DNA from: SKZT01 sp964478625
GTDB taxonomy: Bacteria; Desulfobacterota; Desulfobacteria; Desulfobacterales; SKZT01
Direction: 5' to 3'
Length of the DNA: 29,074 nt
NCBI GenBank assembly: GCA_964478625.1
Contig: CAYZJH010000046.1
Location: 1-29,074, forward strand
Part shown: positions 7,806 through 16,528 of the stretch, piece by piece
Numbering within the stretch: position 1 is the stretch's first letter
Layout: every line of letters starts with the position of its first letter
Made by a program: the position numbers and the translations under genes
Notes under the pieces: model-generated
Seen by the model: only the letters and a program-made list of their open reading frames with translations
What the model was told of the DNA's origin: nothing
Database searches by the model: none

Positions 7806-7951
7806 TGGTCTGCTGAATCCTCTTCCAAAACCCATTTGAGCATATCAATCATAAGCTCACTTTCTCGAATGATGGATTGGGAACAGGGCCACTTATTCTT
7901 ATAAGCTTCTATACGTTGTATTTCCTCACGAATTTCCTGTTCTGATTTCAT
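7802..7951 (-). CDS. Small conserved-looking hypothetical protein (49 residues)
   Basis: A 49-residue ORF lying exactly between the Nudix and phosphoesterase genes. Its ATG is two bases after the Nudix stop, with AGGA eight bases upstream at the end of the Nudix coding sequence; its TGA overlaps the phosphoesterase ATG by four bases. The protein is amphipathic and charged (EQEIREEIQRIEAYKNKW, then ESELMIDMLKWVLEED), predicted as two helices that could form a hairpin or coiled coil. Small proteins with an EIRE start and an LKWVL end occur widely as uncharacterised proteins (from memory). The tight spacing on both sides is the best evidence that it is translated. Function unknown. Confidence 0.75.
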   Translation of the reverse strand: MKSEQEIREEIQRIEAYKNKWPCSQSIIRESELMIDMLKWVLEEDSADQ

Positions 7952-7953
7952 GG

Positions 7954-8517
7954 TTATGATCCTTTTTTACATGCTGTTTTATCGGGATTCGTTTCAAGTG
8001 CTTTTAAAGTCATGAAAACTGCGGAGATGGTTTTTGCATCGCAAATGTCACCTTGATAGACCATGTTTATGACATGGTCAAAGGAGATCAAATGAACCGA
8101 TAAATATTCATCTTGTTCCGGATGACCAGCTGTTTTTAACAGGTGGGTTGCCAAATAAAGGGAAACCCTTTCATTCGAATAACCGGGTACGGGAATGATT
8201 TCTCCTAGTTTCTGCCAGGTTCGGGCTGAAAATCCGGTTTCTTCCTCAAGTTCTCTTTTGGCACAGCTCAAATGGTTTTCATCGGTATCGAGTGTGCCTG
8301 CAGGAATTTCCCAAATAAAATCGCCTATTGCGTGTCGGTATTGCCGCACCATGACGACTTCTCTTTGGTCCGTCAGGGCCAATATGCCGGAAGCTCCGGG
8401 GTGCCTGATCACTTCTAAATCCACCCTGACCTGATTCGGCAGGGTAATATTTTCCCGAATAAGCTTGTAAACGCGACCGGTATAGATCACTTTTGAAGAA
8501 TTTAATTTAATTGCCAA
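7954..8517 (-). CDS. Nudix hydrolase, probable ADP-ribose pyrophosphatase
   Basis: Hydrolyses a nucleoside diphosphate linked to another group, most likely ADP-ribose to AMP and ribose 5-phosphate. The Nudix box is perfect from G74 to F96 (Gx5Ex7RELEEETGF), with metal-binding E91, E92 and neighbours. The preceding IPAGTLD and the PVPGYSNERVSLYLA segment after the box fit the ADP-ribose pyrophosphatase subgroup, where a proline downstream of the box is diagnostic. The 187-residue length is usual. The start is TTG, chosen because AGGAG sits seven bases upstream and the N-terminus aligns with the family. It heads a three-gene unit with a 49-residue ORF and a phosphoesterase. Confidence 0.9.
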   Translation of the reverse strand: MAIKLNSSKVIYTGRVYKLIRENITLPNQVRVDLEVIRHPGASGILALTDQREVVMVRQYRHAIGDFIWEIPAGTLDTDENHLSCAKRELEEETGFSARTWQKLGEIIPVPGYSNERVSLYLATHLLKTAGHPEQDEYLSVHLISFDHVINMVYQGDICDAKTISAVFMTLKALETNPDKTACKKGS

Positions 8518-8821
8518 TTTAATGCTCCTAAATCAATCTTTTAATTTGTCGGAAACATATGGTAAAGGCTATCTTAATACCCTCAATTCTTGATTTTTTC
8601 CACATAAAGTTATATGGATCGGATCAAATCGTATTGTGTGAAGGGTGGCGGGGGCACAACTCCTATATCTTGAATGGAAATATTATATCTTAAGTGAGCG
8701 ATTTCATGTGGAAGAATACTTCCTGTTTAAATCGATCAGTTTGGGTTATAAAATCATTAACGATTCTGATATTGTCCTTGATTTTAATCGGAAAAGTATT
8801 TGAATTTGGAGTTTTTCCGGG
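8518..8821. other. Divergent intergenic region between the Nudix gene and smc
   Basis: About 300 nt separate the divergent Nudix and smc genes and must hold promoters for both. The first 180 nt are AT-rich (for example TTATAT near 8610 and ATTATATC near 8684), with one GC-rich patch, GGGTGGCGGGGG, at about 8643-8654. I could not pick a -35/-10 pair with proper spacing with confidence. The last 120 nt contain the small candidate ORF listed separately. Confidence 0.4.
8525..8529 (-). promoter_or_regulatory. Ribosome binding site that fixes the TTG start of the Nudix gene
   Basis: AGGAG on the minus strand lies seven bases before the TTG at 8517. No ATG or GTG occurs in frame at suitable spacing, so this site decides the unusual start codon. 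Confidence 0.7.
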
Positions 8822-8825
8822 ATGA
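8706..8825 (+). CDS. Possible 39-residue single-span membrane peptide coupled to smc
   Basis: An ORF from ATG 8706 (or GTG 8694) runs to a TGA at 8823-8825 that overlaps the smc ATG as ATGA. The 39-residue product has a short polar start (MWKNTSCLNRS), a hydrophobic stretch VWVIKSLTILILSLILIG long enough to cross the membrane, and the tail KVFEFGVFPG. The ribosome binding site is weak (GTGAG seven bases upstream). The exact overlap and the membrane-span pattern argue for a real gene; the small size and weak initiation argue against. smc itself has only GGAG ten bases from its ATG, so coupling would help it. It may equally be chance. Confidence 0.35.
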   Translation: MWKNTSCLNRSVWVIKSLTILILSLILIGKVFEFGVFPG

Positions 8826-11800
8826 AGCTGAAAAAGCTTGAAGTTATTGGATTTAAATCATTTTTGGATAAATCCCAAATTGAATTCCCTCCGGGTATTT
8901 CAGCTATTGTGGGACCCAACGGTTGTGGCAAAAGCAATGTGATCGATGCTATTCGCTGGGCTATGGGAGAACAAAGCGTGAAGCAGCTTCGGGGAAAATC
9001 CATGGAGGATATTATTTTTTCCGGGGCTGATGGGAATCCACCCCTGAACATGGCAGAGGTGACGTTAACCCTTATGAACAATAACGGGACATCACCGGAA
9101 GAATTCAAAGATTTTAGTGAGATACAGGTGACCCGAAGATTATATCGCTCCGGGGAAAGCGTTTACCTGATTAATAAACGGGCTTGCAGGTTGAAAGATG
9201 TTCACCATCTGTTTTTGGGAAGCGGGATGGGGAGCCGTTCCTATGCGATCATCCAGCAGGGAAATATCGGCGCAATCACCGAGGCCGGCCCTGAGGAAAG
9301 ACGGGTGTTTATTGAGGAGGCCGCCGGCGTTTCGCGATATAAGACAAGAAAAAAAGAGGCCCTTCAAAAAGTCGATGCCACCAATCAGAATCTTCTTCGT
9401 TTAAATGATGTCATTTCCGAAGTTCATCGGCAGATGGAGGGATTGAAACGACAGGCCAAAAAAGCGGAGCGTTATCAGAAAATCCAGGACAAGGTCCGAA
9501 AATTGGATATATTGGTGCACGTGGATCAATATATGCGGATTTCCGAAGAAATCGCCGAGACTGAAACCTTATTGATTAGTCTGAAAGACCAGGATCTTGA
9601 ACATTCAACACAGCTGAAAAAATTAGATGCTGCAGTTGAAAAAATCAAGCTTGAACGGTCGCAGAAAAGCAATGAGATCTCAAAGCAGAAATCCACACGC
9701 TTTGAAATCCAGCGTCGTATCGATACGTTGGAAAATGATCTGGAACATCTCAGAAGGCAGGTCGCCCAGAGGGAAATTGAAATCCAGAACCTGGGACTTG
9801 CAAAAAATGAGCTTGAAGGAAAAAATCGCCATATTGCCGAAGAAGTCGTTGAGAGTGAGAAAGAAATTGACCGGTTGGGTGAACAAATTGCCGGGGTGCA
9901 GGCATCCCTGGAAAATGAACGGACCAGCCTTCTTGAAATGAAAAAACAGGTGGCGCCGTTAAGTGAACAGCTTGAACAATATAAAAAAAAGCTGATGGAA
10001 TTGGTCGCTCAGGAAGCCAGGATAAACAACATTTATCAAACCACGACCCAAAATCTGGAAAGTATAGAAAGGCGCATTAAAAGAATCGATGAAGAAGCCG
10101 CTATTGCCGAAAAAAAAGTCCTTCAGCTTTCCGACAATGAAACCTCTTCGCGCAAACACCTTGCTGAATGCCATGAGAATTTGATGGTCATGGATTCGAG
10201 TATCCGCCGTCTTCGTGAGGAACTCGAAATAAAATCCGGATTATTGGGAAACCAGGTGAAACATGTCCAAACATTGGAGCTGGCCCGAAAGGAAAATAAG
10301 TCCAAATACGGTTCCCTGAAGAAAATGGATGAAAATTTTGAATGGTATAAAGATGGTGTTAAGGCAATTTTTAAGCATTCAGCATCCAATGAATCCCGAG
10401 GCGAAAGCGGAATTTTGGGAATAGTTGCTGATGTCATCACTCCTGATCCTGGATACGAAACTGCGGTAGAAGCTGTTCTTGGCGAAGGGCTCCAATATGT
10501 TCTCGTTAGAGATCAGCATGTCGGAAAATCTTCTATATGCTTTCTTGCAGATCAAAATAGGGGGCGCTCGGGATTTGTCCCTCTATCCTCTTTAAAGCAT
10601 TTCAATTTTCGAGATGAGACATCTGATCCTGGGCTTAGATTTTTGACCGATTATGTTCAGGTGAAAAAGGGCTTTGAAAAGACGCTATCGGTTTTATTGG
10701 GAAACACGGTGGTGGTTTCTGATTTAGGGGAAGCTCTCAGGATCTGGAATTCAAACGGCATGGGGCACAGCATTGTTACCAAAGACGGACAATTGATCTC
10801 CGAACAGGGCATCATGACAGGGGGAAGCAAGGATAAGCTTTCAGGAATCCTCGAAAAAAAACGTGAGATGGCAGAACTCCAAGATGGGCTTCGCCTTCTG
10901 GAAGAGAGCATAAACAGGGCCGCAAAAGAGCAGGAGCAGATGGAAATTCAGGTTAGGCAACTTGAAACGGATTTGCAGCAGCAGACTCAGGAAAAAAACC
11001 ACATGGCACTCATGGAGATGGAGGCGGAAAAATCCCTGTTCAGAATATCTGAAGAACTCAAAAGTGCCCGGAGACACCTGGAAATTGTTCAATTAGAACA
11101 GGACCAATTATTGGGTGAACAAAGCGATATCGACCATGAAATGGCCAGGTATGACAAAGAACGCTCGGAAATTACCCAGGCAGTTAAAGCAGCTCAGGAT
11201 AATGTATCTACAACCAGTGTCAAAATTGAAACCCTTTCCGCTGAGTTGGAATCTCGCAATCAAAAGGTAATGGATATCCAATTAAGGCTCACCTCACTTA
11301 GCGCCAGATACGAAAACCATCAAAATACCCTCAGGCGGTTAAAGGATTTTGAAAAAGACGGAAGCAAAAGGCTGGAGGACATCACCGGAGATATTTCCGC
11401 AAAGGTTCAAAAACAAAAGAAAGATCAGTTTCAAATTGAAAATAGTGAAAAACTGTTGGATCAGCTTTATGATACTTTTCAGGGGCTGGGTCAGCAATTG
11501 GAGAGTATTGAAGCCGATTTCCGGATAATTGATGCCAGTTTGAAAGAAAATGATGATGCCAAGTCCGAAATTGAAAACAGACGAAAGCAATCCCTTGAGA
11601 AACTGCGCTATCTTGAAATTGAACAATCTCAGCGGGAAATAAAACGGGATAATATCGCGAGCCGTCTTGAAGAGCGTTACAGTCAAAAATTTTCACGGCT
11701 TTATCAGGCATATCATGAAATGCTCGACAATGCAGATATTGCGCCTGAAGAGATGGGCACCGCCTTGGAGAAAAACAGGGAGAAGCTCATGAGACTGGGA

Positions 11801-12418
11801 GATGTCAACATGGGTGCCATCAAAGAGTATGAGCAGTTGAAAACACGACATGACTTTCTCATTGAGCAAAGAGAAGATCTTCAAAAGGCGATTCAAGATC
11901 TTCATACGGTAATTCGTAAAATCAACCGGATTACCCAGGAAAAATTTATCAGCACCTTTGAAGCAATTAATGAAAAGATGGGTGAAATTTTTCCACGCCT
12001 GTTTGAGGGGGGAAGTGCAAAACTCGTACTGACCGAACCTGATAAGCCACTGGACACCGGAGTTGAGTTTATGATCCATCCGCCGGGCAAAAAATTGACC
12101 CGGTTAAGTCTTTTGTCCGGAGGAGAAAAAGCGCTTTCCGCAATCGCCTTTATTTTTTCGATTTTTTTGATTAAACCGGCGTCTTTTTGCCTTCTGGATG
12201 AAATCGATGCTCCTTTGGATGAAGCCAATGTATACCGTTTCAACCACCTTCTGAAATTGATCGGAGAAAGTTCCCAAATTATCATGATCACCCATAATAA
12301 AAGGACCATGGAATTTTCGGACAGGCTTTTGGGGGTGACCATGGAAAAAAAAGGGATTTCGAAACTCGTGTCGGTCAATTTGAGCGGATCCGGTGGCTGT
12401 AATCACTCAAGTCAATAA
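8822..12418 (+). CDS. smc: Chromosome partition protein SMC (condensin ATPase)
   Basis: ATPase that folds and helps separate chromosomes, acting as a dimer with ScpA and ScpB, which are not in this window. At 1198 residues it is full length. The N-terminal head has Walker A GPNGCGKS at 31-38, followed by the family hallmarks QQGNIGAITEAGPEERR and EEAAGVSRYKTRKKEA. Two long coiled coils flank a hinge at about 505-665 (GILGIVADVITPDPGYETA; GLRFLTDYVQ; MTGGSKDK near its end). The C-terminal head has the signature LSGGEKALSA at 1098-1107 and Walker B FCLLDEIDAPLDEAN with D1126 and E1127. ftsY follows after 30 nt. No truncation or frameshift. Confidence 0.98.
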   Translation: MKLKKLEVIGFKSFLDKSQIEFPPGISAIVGPNGCGKSNVIDAIRWAMGEQSVKQLRGKSMEDIIFSGADGNPPLNMAEVTLTLMNNNGTSPEEFKDFSEIQVTRRLYRSGESVYLINKRACRLKDVHHLFLGSGMGSRSYAIIQQGNIGAITEAGPEERRVFIEEAAGVSRYKTRKKEALQKVDATNQNLLRLNDVISEVHRQMEGLKRQAKKAERYQKIQDKVRKLDILVHVDQYMRISEEIAETETLLISLKDQDLEHSTQLKKLDAAVEKIKLERSQKSNEISKQKSTRFEIQRRIDTLENDLEHLRRQVAQREIEIQNLGLAKNELEGKNRHIAEEVVESEKEIDRLGEQIAGVQASLENERTSLLEMKKQVAPLSEQLEQYKKKLMELVAQEARINNIYQTTTQNLESIERRIKRIDEEAAIAEKKVLQLSDNETSSRKHLAECHENLMVMDSSIRRLREELEIKSGLLGNQVKHVQTLELARKENKSKYGSLKKMDENFEWYKDGVKAIFKHSASNESRGESGILGIVADVITPDPGYETAVEAVLGEGLQYVLVRDQHVGKSSICFLADQNRGRSGFVPLSSLKHFNFRDETSDPGLRFLTDYVQVKKGFEKTLSVLLGNTVVVSDLGEALRIWNSNGMGHSIVTKDGQLISEQGIMTGGSKDKLSGILEKKREMAELQDGLRLLEESINRAAKEQEQMEIQVRQLETDLQQQTQEKNHMALMEMEAEKSLFRISEELKSARRHLEIVQLEQDQLLGEQSDIDHEMARYDKERSEITQAVKAAQDNVSTTSVKIETLSAELESRNQKVMDIQLRLTSLSARYENHQNTLRRLKDFEKDGSKRLEDITGDISAKVQKQKKDQFQIENSEKLLDQLYDTFQGLGQQLESIEADFRIIDASLKENDDAKSEIENRRKQSLEKLRYLEIEQSQREIKRDNIASRLEERYSQKFSRLYQAYHEMLDNADIAPEEMGTALEKNREKLMRLGDVNMGAIKEYEQLKTRHDFLIEQREDLQKAIQDLHTVIRKINRITQEKFISTFEAINEKMGEIFPRLFEGGSAKLVLTEPDKPLDTGVEFMIHPPGKKLTRLSLLSGGEKALSAIAFIFSIFLIKPASFCLLDEIDAPLDEANVYRFNHLLKLIGESSQIIMITHNKRTMEFSDRLLGVTMEKKGISKLVSVNLSGSGGCNHSSQ

Positions 12419-12448
12419 AAAAACGAAATGTAGAGGTACTAGAAAATT

Positions 12449-13558
12449 ATGGGGTTTCATTTTTTTAGAAAAAAAAATAAAGGTGTTAAAAAAGAAACTG
12501 AAAATGATCCGGAAATTGTCGAAACCCATACGGAAACAAAGATCGCACAATCCGTTGAATCGCCCGGTGATTCTGGCGAAGAAGATATTGCCATAGAAAC
12601 CAATAAGGCTGAAGAACCCAATATAATGGAAAAGGGCACATCTGATGAATCTGAAAGCGGTTTTTTTAAACGGCTCAAGAATGGAATGTCCAAAACCCGG
12701 AAAATTTTAACCACGGACATTGATGAGTTGTTTTTCAGCAGGAAAAAGATCGATGAGGGGTTGTTTGAAGATCTGGAGGCCCTTCTTATTACATCGGATA
12801 TGGGGGTTGAAACCACAATATCCCTGATGGAAAGTATTAACAAAAAGGCTGGGAAAATCAAGGACATTTCGCAACTCAAAGCGATTTTGAAGGAGGAAAT
12901 TCTAAAAATTATGCGTAATATGCCTGATTTCCCGGAAATATTTGTTGAAAAACCGCATGTGATAATGGTAGTAGGTGTTAATGGGGTAGGTAAAACCACT
13001 ACTATCGGAAAACTGGCCGCACGATTTGAATCACAGGGGAAAAAAACGCTGATAGCGGCGGCGGATACCTTTAGGGCTGCTGCTATAGAACAGCTCAGGA
13101 TTTGGGCAGAAAGAGCCGGGTCTGAATTTGTGAGCGGTAAAGACAAGGCCGATCCCGCTGCAATTGCATTCGATGGTATCGGAGCGGCTCTTGCAAGGGG
13201 AGTAGATATTGTTTTAATCGATACGGCAGGGCGGCTTCATACAAACATCAACCTGATGGAAGAGCTTAAAAAAATTAAACGGGCCATTGCTAAAAAAATG
13301 CCTTCTGCGCCACATGAAATCCTTCTGGTTCTGGATGGTTCTACCGGTCAAAACGCCATTTCACAGGCAAATTTATTCAATGAAGCTCTCGGTGTCACTG
13401 GCATGGCCCTGACAAAACTCGACGGCACCGCCCGCGGAGGAGTTGTGGTCAGCATATGCAATAACTTGAAAATTCCACTTCAATACATTGGCATTGGAGA
13501 ACAGATTGAAGACCTTCAGGATTTTTCTGCGGATCGATTTGTAAATGCTTTGTTTTAA
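12449..13558 (+). CDS. ftsY: Signal recognition particle receptor FtsY
   Basis: GTPase at the inner membrane that receives ribosome-SRP complexes and passes them to the translocon. The 369-residue protein has a short basic start (GFHFFRKKNKGVKK), an acidic linker to about residue 68 (the A region, membrane targeting), then the NG domain. GTPase motifs: G1 GVNGVGKT at 176-183, the DTFRAAA insertion motif at 206-212, G3 DTAGR at 258-262 and G4 TKLDG at 322-326. GAGG lies about 12 bases before the ATG, a long spacing. It follows smc by 30 nt and is probably cotranscribed with it. The SRP partner Ffh is not in the window. Confidence 0.97.
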   Translation: MGFHFFRKKNKGVKKETENDPEIVETHTETKIAQSVESPGDSGEEDIAIETNKAEEPNIMEKGTSDESESGFFKRLKNGMSKTRKILTTDIDELFFSRKKIDEGLFEDLEALLITSDMGVETTISLMESINKKAGKIKDISQLKAILKEEILKIMRNMPDFPEIFVEKPHVIMVVGVNGVGKTTTIGKLAARFESQGKKTLIAAADTFRAAAIEQLRIWAERAGSEFVSGKDKADPAAIAFDGIGAALARGVDIVLIDTAGRLHTNINLMEELKKIKRAIAKKMPSAPHEILLVLDGSTGQNAISQANLFNEALGVTGMALTKLDGTARGGVVVSICNNLKIPLQYIGIGEQIEDLQDFSADRFVNALF

Positions 13559-13636
13559 AAAGGTGTCACAGGATCATATCGCTGAGGAAACATTTGAAAA
13601 ATGCAGCAAAAAAATGGGTTGAACCTTTAAATTTTA

Positions 13637-13663
13637 TTGACACAGCGCTGTTGCTGCTATATT
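13637..13663 (+). promoter_or_regulatory. Strong promoter of the HU gene with palindrome in the spacer
   Basis: A perfect TTGACA (13637-13642) and TATATT (13658-13663), with TGC directly before it giving an extended -10. The spacer is only 15 nt, which is short, but the extended -10 can offset that. The spacer carries the 10-bp perfect palindrome ACAGCGCTGT (13642-13651), which overlaps the last base of the -35 and could be an operator. Transcription would start near 13670, about 48 nt before the HU start codon. Confidence 0.65.
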
Positions 13664-13717
13664 CGTCAAGAGTTAATAATTGACCATTAACACAACAACA
13701 AAGGGGGGAATGCGATT

Positions 13718-13990
13718 ATGACTAAGACCGAACTTGTTAAAACGATGGCATTGGATGCAGGTATTACTAATGCTCAGGCTAAAGCGGCATTAGATTCATT
13801 GATGGACAATATCATGAATTCCCTGAAAAAAAAGGAAGGGAAAGTGACTTTGGTTGGATTTGGAACTTTTCTAAAAACCCGCAGGAAAGCAAGAAATGGG
13901 CGAAACCCACAGACCGGAGAACCCATTAAAATTAAAGCTGCCAATGTTGTGAAATTCAAACCCGGAAAAAAACTACGGGATTCAGTTTGA
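13718..13990 (+). CDS. hup: HU-family nucleoid DNA-binding protein
   Basis: Small histone-like protein that binds and bends DNA as a dimer. The 90-residue length is exact for HU. The family signature is present: GFGTFLKTRRKARNGRNPQTG at about 47-67, with RNPQTG at 62-67 the DNA-intercalating arm tip, then a conserved VKFKPGKKLRD end. The N-terminal helix pair MTKTELVKTMA is typical. The ribosome binding site is unusually G-rich (GGGGGG at 13703-13708, nine bases from the ATG) and a strong promoter lies upstream, both fitting an abundant protein. IHF subunits are a less likely alternative: the sequence resembles HU-beta more closely. Confidence 0.95.
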   Translation: MTKTELVKTMALDAGITNAQAKAALDSLMDNIMNSLKKKEGKVTLVGFGTFLKTRRKARNGRNPQTGEPIKIKAANVVKFKPGKKLRDSV

Positions 13991-14009
13991 GGATAACTTT
14001 ATTTTAAGG

Positions 14010-14058
14010 AAAAAAAACCGGCGGTCTCTCCTTTCAGTTCTTGCGAGAATCCGCCGGT
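14010..14058 (-). terminator. Intrinsic terminator of the acyP end of the long minus-strand run
   Basis: Read on the minus strand, ACCGGCGG (14058-14051) pairs with CCGCCGGT (14024-14017), with extra GAGA/TCTC pairing inside, followed by an unbroken run of eight T (14017-14010). This ends transcription after acyP. The same stem lies about 27 nt past the HU stop and may also slow plus-strand transcripts, but no T-tract follows it in that direction. Confidence 0.85.
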
Positions 14059-14074
14059 ACACGATTCGCATTGA

Positions 14075-14356
14075 CTAATACCGAATATTAAACCCTTTAA
14101 ATTCGCCACGATAGGGCTCCCAGGCGACAGTTATATCTTTCACCTTTGAAGCAGGTGGACCCTTTCTGCACCATTGAATAACAGAGTCAACCAGAGCCTT
14201 TTCTCCCTCAAATACGGCTTCCACAGTGCCATCCTGTTTGTTTTTAACCCAACCTGAAACTCCGGTTCTTTTGGCTTCTTCAAGGGTTTCCATACGGAAA
14301 AAAACACCCTGAACCCTTCCGCTGATGATCACATGAGCCCTGACAGGTTCCGTCAT
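14075..14356 (-). CDS. acyP: Acylphosphatase
   Basis: Small cytosolic enzyme that hydrolyses carboxyl-phosphate bonds of acylphosphates. The 93-residue length is typical. The active-site loop is SGRVQGVFFR, with phosphate-binding R21, and GWVKN follows with catalytic N39; the DGTVEAVFEG and GFNIRY segments complete the fold. The ATG is preceded by the near-perfect Shine-Dalgarno AAGGAGGT (14361-14368) four bases away, so it may be translated better than its neighbours. It is the last gene before the intrinsic terminator. The 141 nt between it and ligA contains no gene I can support. Confidence 0.95.
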   Translation of the reverse strand: MTEPVRAHVIISGRVQGVFFRMETLEEAKRTGVSGWVKNKQDGTVEAVFEGEKALVDSVIQWCRKGPPASKVKDITVAWEPYRGEFKGFNIRY

Positions 14357-14497
14357 TTTGACCTCCTTCCTCCCTCTGCCCTGCCAATTCAGAATGACCG
14401 GTAAAAGGAATGACTAGCGAACTTGAAACTGACTGAAAAACCATTTTGGAGCATATCTGCCTGCAGGAAGAGGGCAAAAAAATAGGATGCTCAGATG

Positions 14498-16522
14498 CTA
14501 AACGGTATTAACCATTTTTTTAAATAGTTCTTCATCCATGATGGCTATGCCCAGTTTTTTGGCGGTTTCGAGTTTTGATCCCGGCTTATATCCGGCTATG
14601 ACATAATCAGTTTTTCCGGTGACAGATCCGGTAACTTTGCCCCCTGCTTTTTCAATGAACTCTTTTGCCTCATTCCGGGTCATGTTCTCTAATGTGCCGG
14701 TTAACACAAATGTTTTACCGGCAAAATCGGAAGATCCTGGAGACTTGCCCGCAGGTTCATATTGGATTTCAACACCGCTTTCCAAAAGCCGCCTTATCGT
14801 TTTTTGATTTTCTTCCTCGTTAAAAAAGGTGCGGATGCTTTCGGCGACAATAGGACCAATTCCTTCGATTGAAACAAGATCATCAAAAGATGCTCTCATA
14901 AGGGTTTCCAAATTTTTAAACTGATTTGCAAGGATTCTGGCTACATGTTGACCGACATGCCGAATTCCAAGGGCATAAAGGAATCTTGCGAAAGATATTT
15001 TTTTGCTGTCGTTAATAGCAGTTATCAGATTCTGAGCGGATTTTTCACCCATCCGGTCAAGATTTTGAAGCACCTGCGGATCAAGGTTAAAAAGGTCTCC
15101 GAAAGATAAGACGATACCTTTGTCCACCAGTTGCTCCACAAGCTTTAGTCCCATACCGTCGATATCAAATGCCTGTTTTGAAGAAAAATGTCTGATATTT
15201 TCCTTGAGTTGCGCCGGGCAGGCGGCGTTTATGCATCTTGTGGCAGCTTCGTTTTCTTGCCTGACCACATGAGTCCTGCAGACAGGACAAAATTGGGGCA
15301 TTTCAAATATTTTTTCTTTTCCGGTGCGATTGGAGGTTACAACCTTGATGACTTTCGGGATAACATCGCCTGCCCGTTCAACAAATACCGTGTCGCCGAT
15401 CCGGATATCCTTGCGTTTGATTTCATCCTCATTGTGGAGGGTTGCCCGACTGACTATGGCCCCTGCGATATTGACAGGTTCAAGATGTGCAACAGGCGTC
15501 AGGGTACCGGTTCGGCCGACTTGTATCTGAATATCTAAAATTCTGGTTGTTTCCTGTATGGCTTTAAATTTATAGGCGATGGCCCATCTTGGACTTTTGG
15601 ATGTCGTTCCTAGCTCATTCTGAATCCTGAGATTGTCGACTTTAACAACAACGCCGTCAATATCATATTCAAGATCGTGTCGTTTTTCATTGAGTTCACG
15701 ATAATATTGCAGCACCTGATCAATTTCTATGCCATGGCTGATCAACGGGTTAATCCTGAATCCCATTTTTTTCAGCATGCAAAGGGCTTCCCAGTGAGTT
15801 TCAGGTATGATGCCGGAAAAACTTCCCAATCCGTAAAAAAAGACCTCCAGAGGGCGTTCGGCGGTGATGTTGGAATCAAGTTGACGAAGTGATCCGGCAG
15901 CAGCATTTCTGGGATTGGCAAAAATGGATAACCCTTGCTCTGCTCTTTTCTGGTTGAACTTCTTAAAAGCCGATTTGACCATGAAAACTTCACCCCTGAT
16001 CTCAATGCGGGAGGGTATATCCATATCCTCATCGGCCATAAGCACCAAGGGCACCGACCGAATGGTTCGGACATTTTCCGTGATCAATTCCCCGATGAAT
16101 CCGTCACCCCGGGTGGAGGCTGCAACAAGGTTTCCCTGTTCATAAATTAATTCTACGGCAACACCGTCAATTTTGGGTTCTGCCGTATAAAGGATTTTAC
16201 CTGTATGTTTTAAAAATTTTCTAATGCGAGTGTCAAAGTCGAGAATATCACCATCGGAAAAAGCATTATCAAGGCTGAGCATGGGAATTGTATGCGGAAT
16301 TGTCGCAAACTTTTCAAGTGGGGGTGACCCGACCCTGGCTGTCGGGGATGTCGGGCTGTAAAACCGGGGATATTCTGTTTCAAGGCGTTTGAGTTCCTGG
16401 ACCAAACGGTCATATTCCGCATCAGATACCTCAGGATCATCCAGGATATAATACCGGTAATTGTGCCTGTGAAGCTCCTTTCTTAAATATTCGATACGCT
16501 CTTTTATTTCATGATCCGCCAT
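14498..16522 (-). CDS. ligA: NAD-dependent DNA ligase LigA
   Basis: Seals nicks during replication and repair using NAD+. The 674-residue length is standard. Domain Ia occupies about the first 65 residues (YYILDDPEVSDAEYDRL). The adenylation domain follows with EPKIDG, where K117 becomes adenylated. After the OB fold (VGRTGTLTPVAHLEPV) comes the four-cysteine zinc finger C412, C415, C430, C435, then helix-hairpin-helix repeats (about 445-585) and a C-terminal BRCT domain (GKTFVLTGTLENMTRNEA onward). The ATG lies six nt after the stop of the nucleoside phosphorylase gene, implying one transcript. No anomalies. Confidence 0.98.
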   Translation of the reverse strand: MADHEIKERIEYLRKELHRHNYRYYILDDPEVSDAEYDRLVQELKRLETEYPRFYSPTSPTARVGSPPLEKFATIPHTIPMLSLDNAFSDGDILDFDTRIRKFLKHTGKILYTAEPKIDGVAVELIYEQGNLVAASTRGDGFIGELITENVRTIRSVPLVLMADEDMDIPSRIEIRGEVFMVKSAFKKFNQKRAEQGLSIFANPRNAAAGSLRQLDSNITAERPLEVFFYGLGSFSGIIPETHWEALCMLKKMGFRINPLISHGIEIDQVLQYYRELNEKRHDLEYDIDGVVVKVDNLRIQNELGTTSKSPRWAIAYKFKAIQETTRILDIQIQVGRTGTLTPVAHLEPVNIAGAIVSRATLHNEDEIKRKDIRIGDTVFVERAGDVIPKVIKVVTSNRTGKEKIFEMPQFCPVCRTHVVRQENEAATRCINAACPAQLKENIRHFSSKQAFDIDGMGLKLVEQLVDKGIVLSFGDLFNLDPQVLQNLDRMGEKSAQNLITAINDSKKISFARFLYALGIRHVGQHVARILANQFKNLETLMRASFDDLVSIEGIGPIVAESIRTFFNEEENQKTIRRLLESGVEIQYEPAGKSPGSSDFAGKTFVLTGTLENMTRNEAKEFIEKAGGKVTGSVTGKTDYVIAGYKPGSKLETAKKLGIAIMDEELFKKMVNTV

Positions 16523-16528
16523 AATCGC

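Noticed and set aside
12457..13146. A 229-codon open frame antisense to ftsY
   Set aside because: It is fully covered by the well-supported FtsY coding sequence, rich in Ser/Ile/Phe as expected of an antisense shadow, with no recognisable motif or ribosome binding site.
15188..15538. A 116-codon plus-strand frame across the ligA zinc finger
   Set aside because: Antisense to conserved LigA domains; no independent coding evidence.
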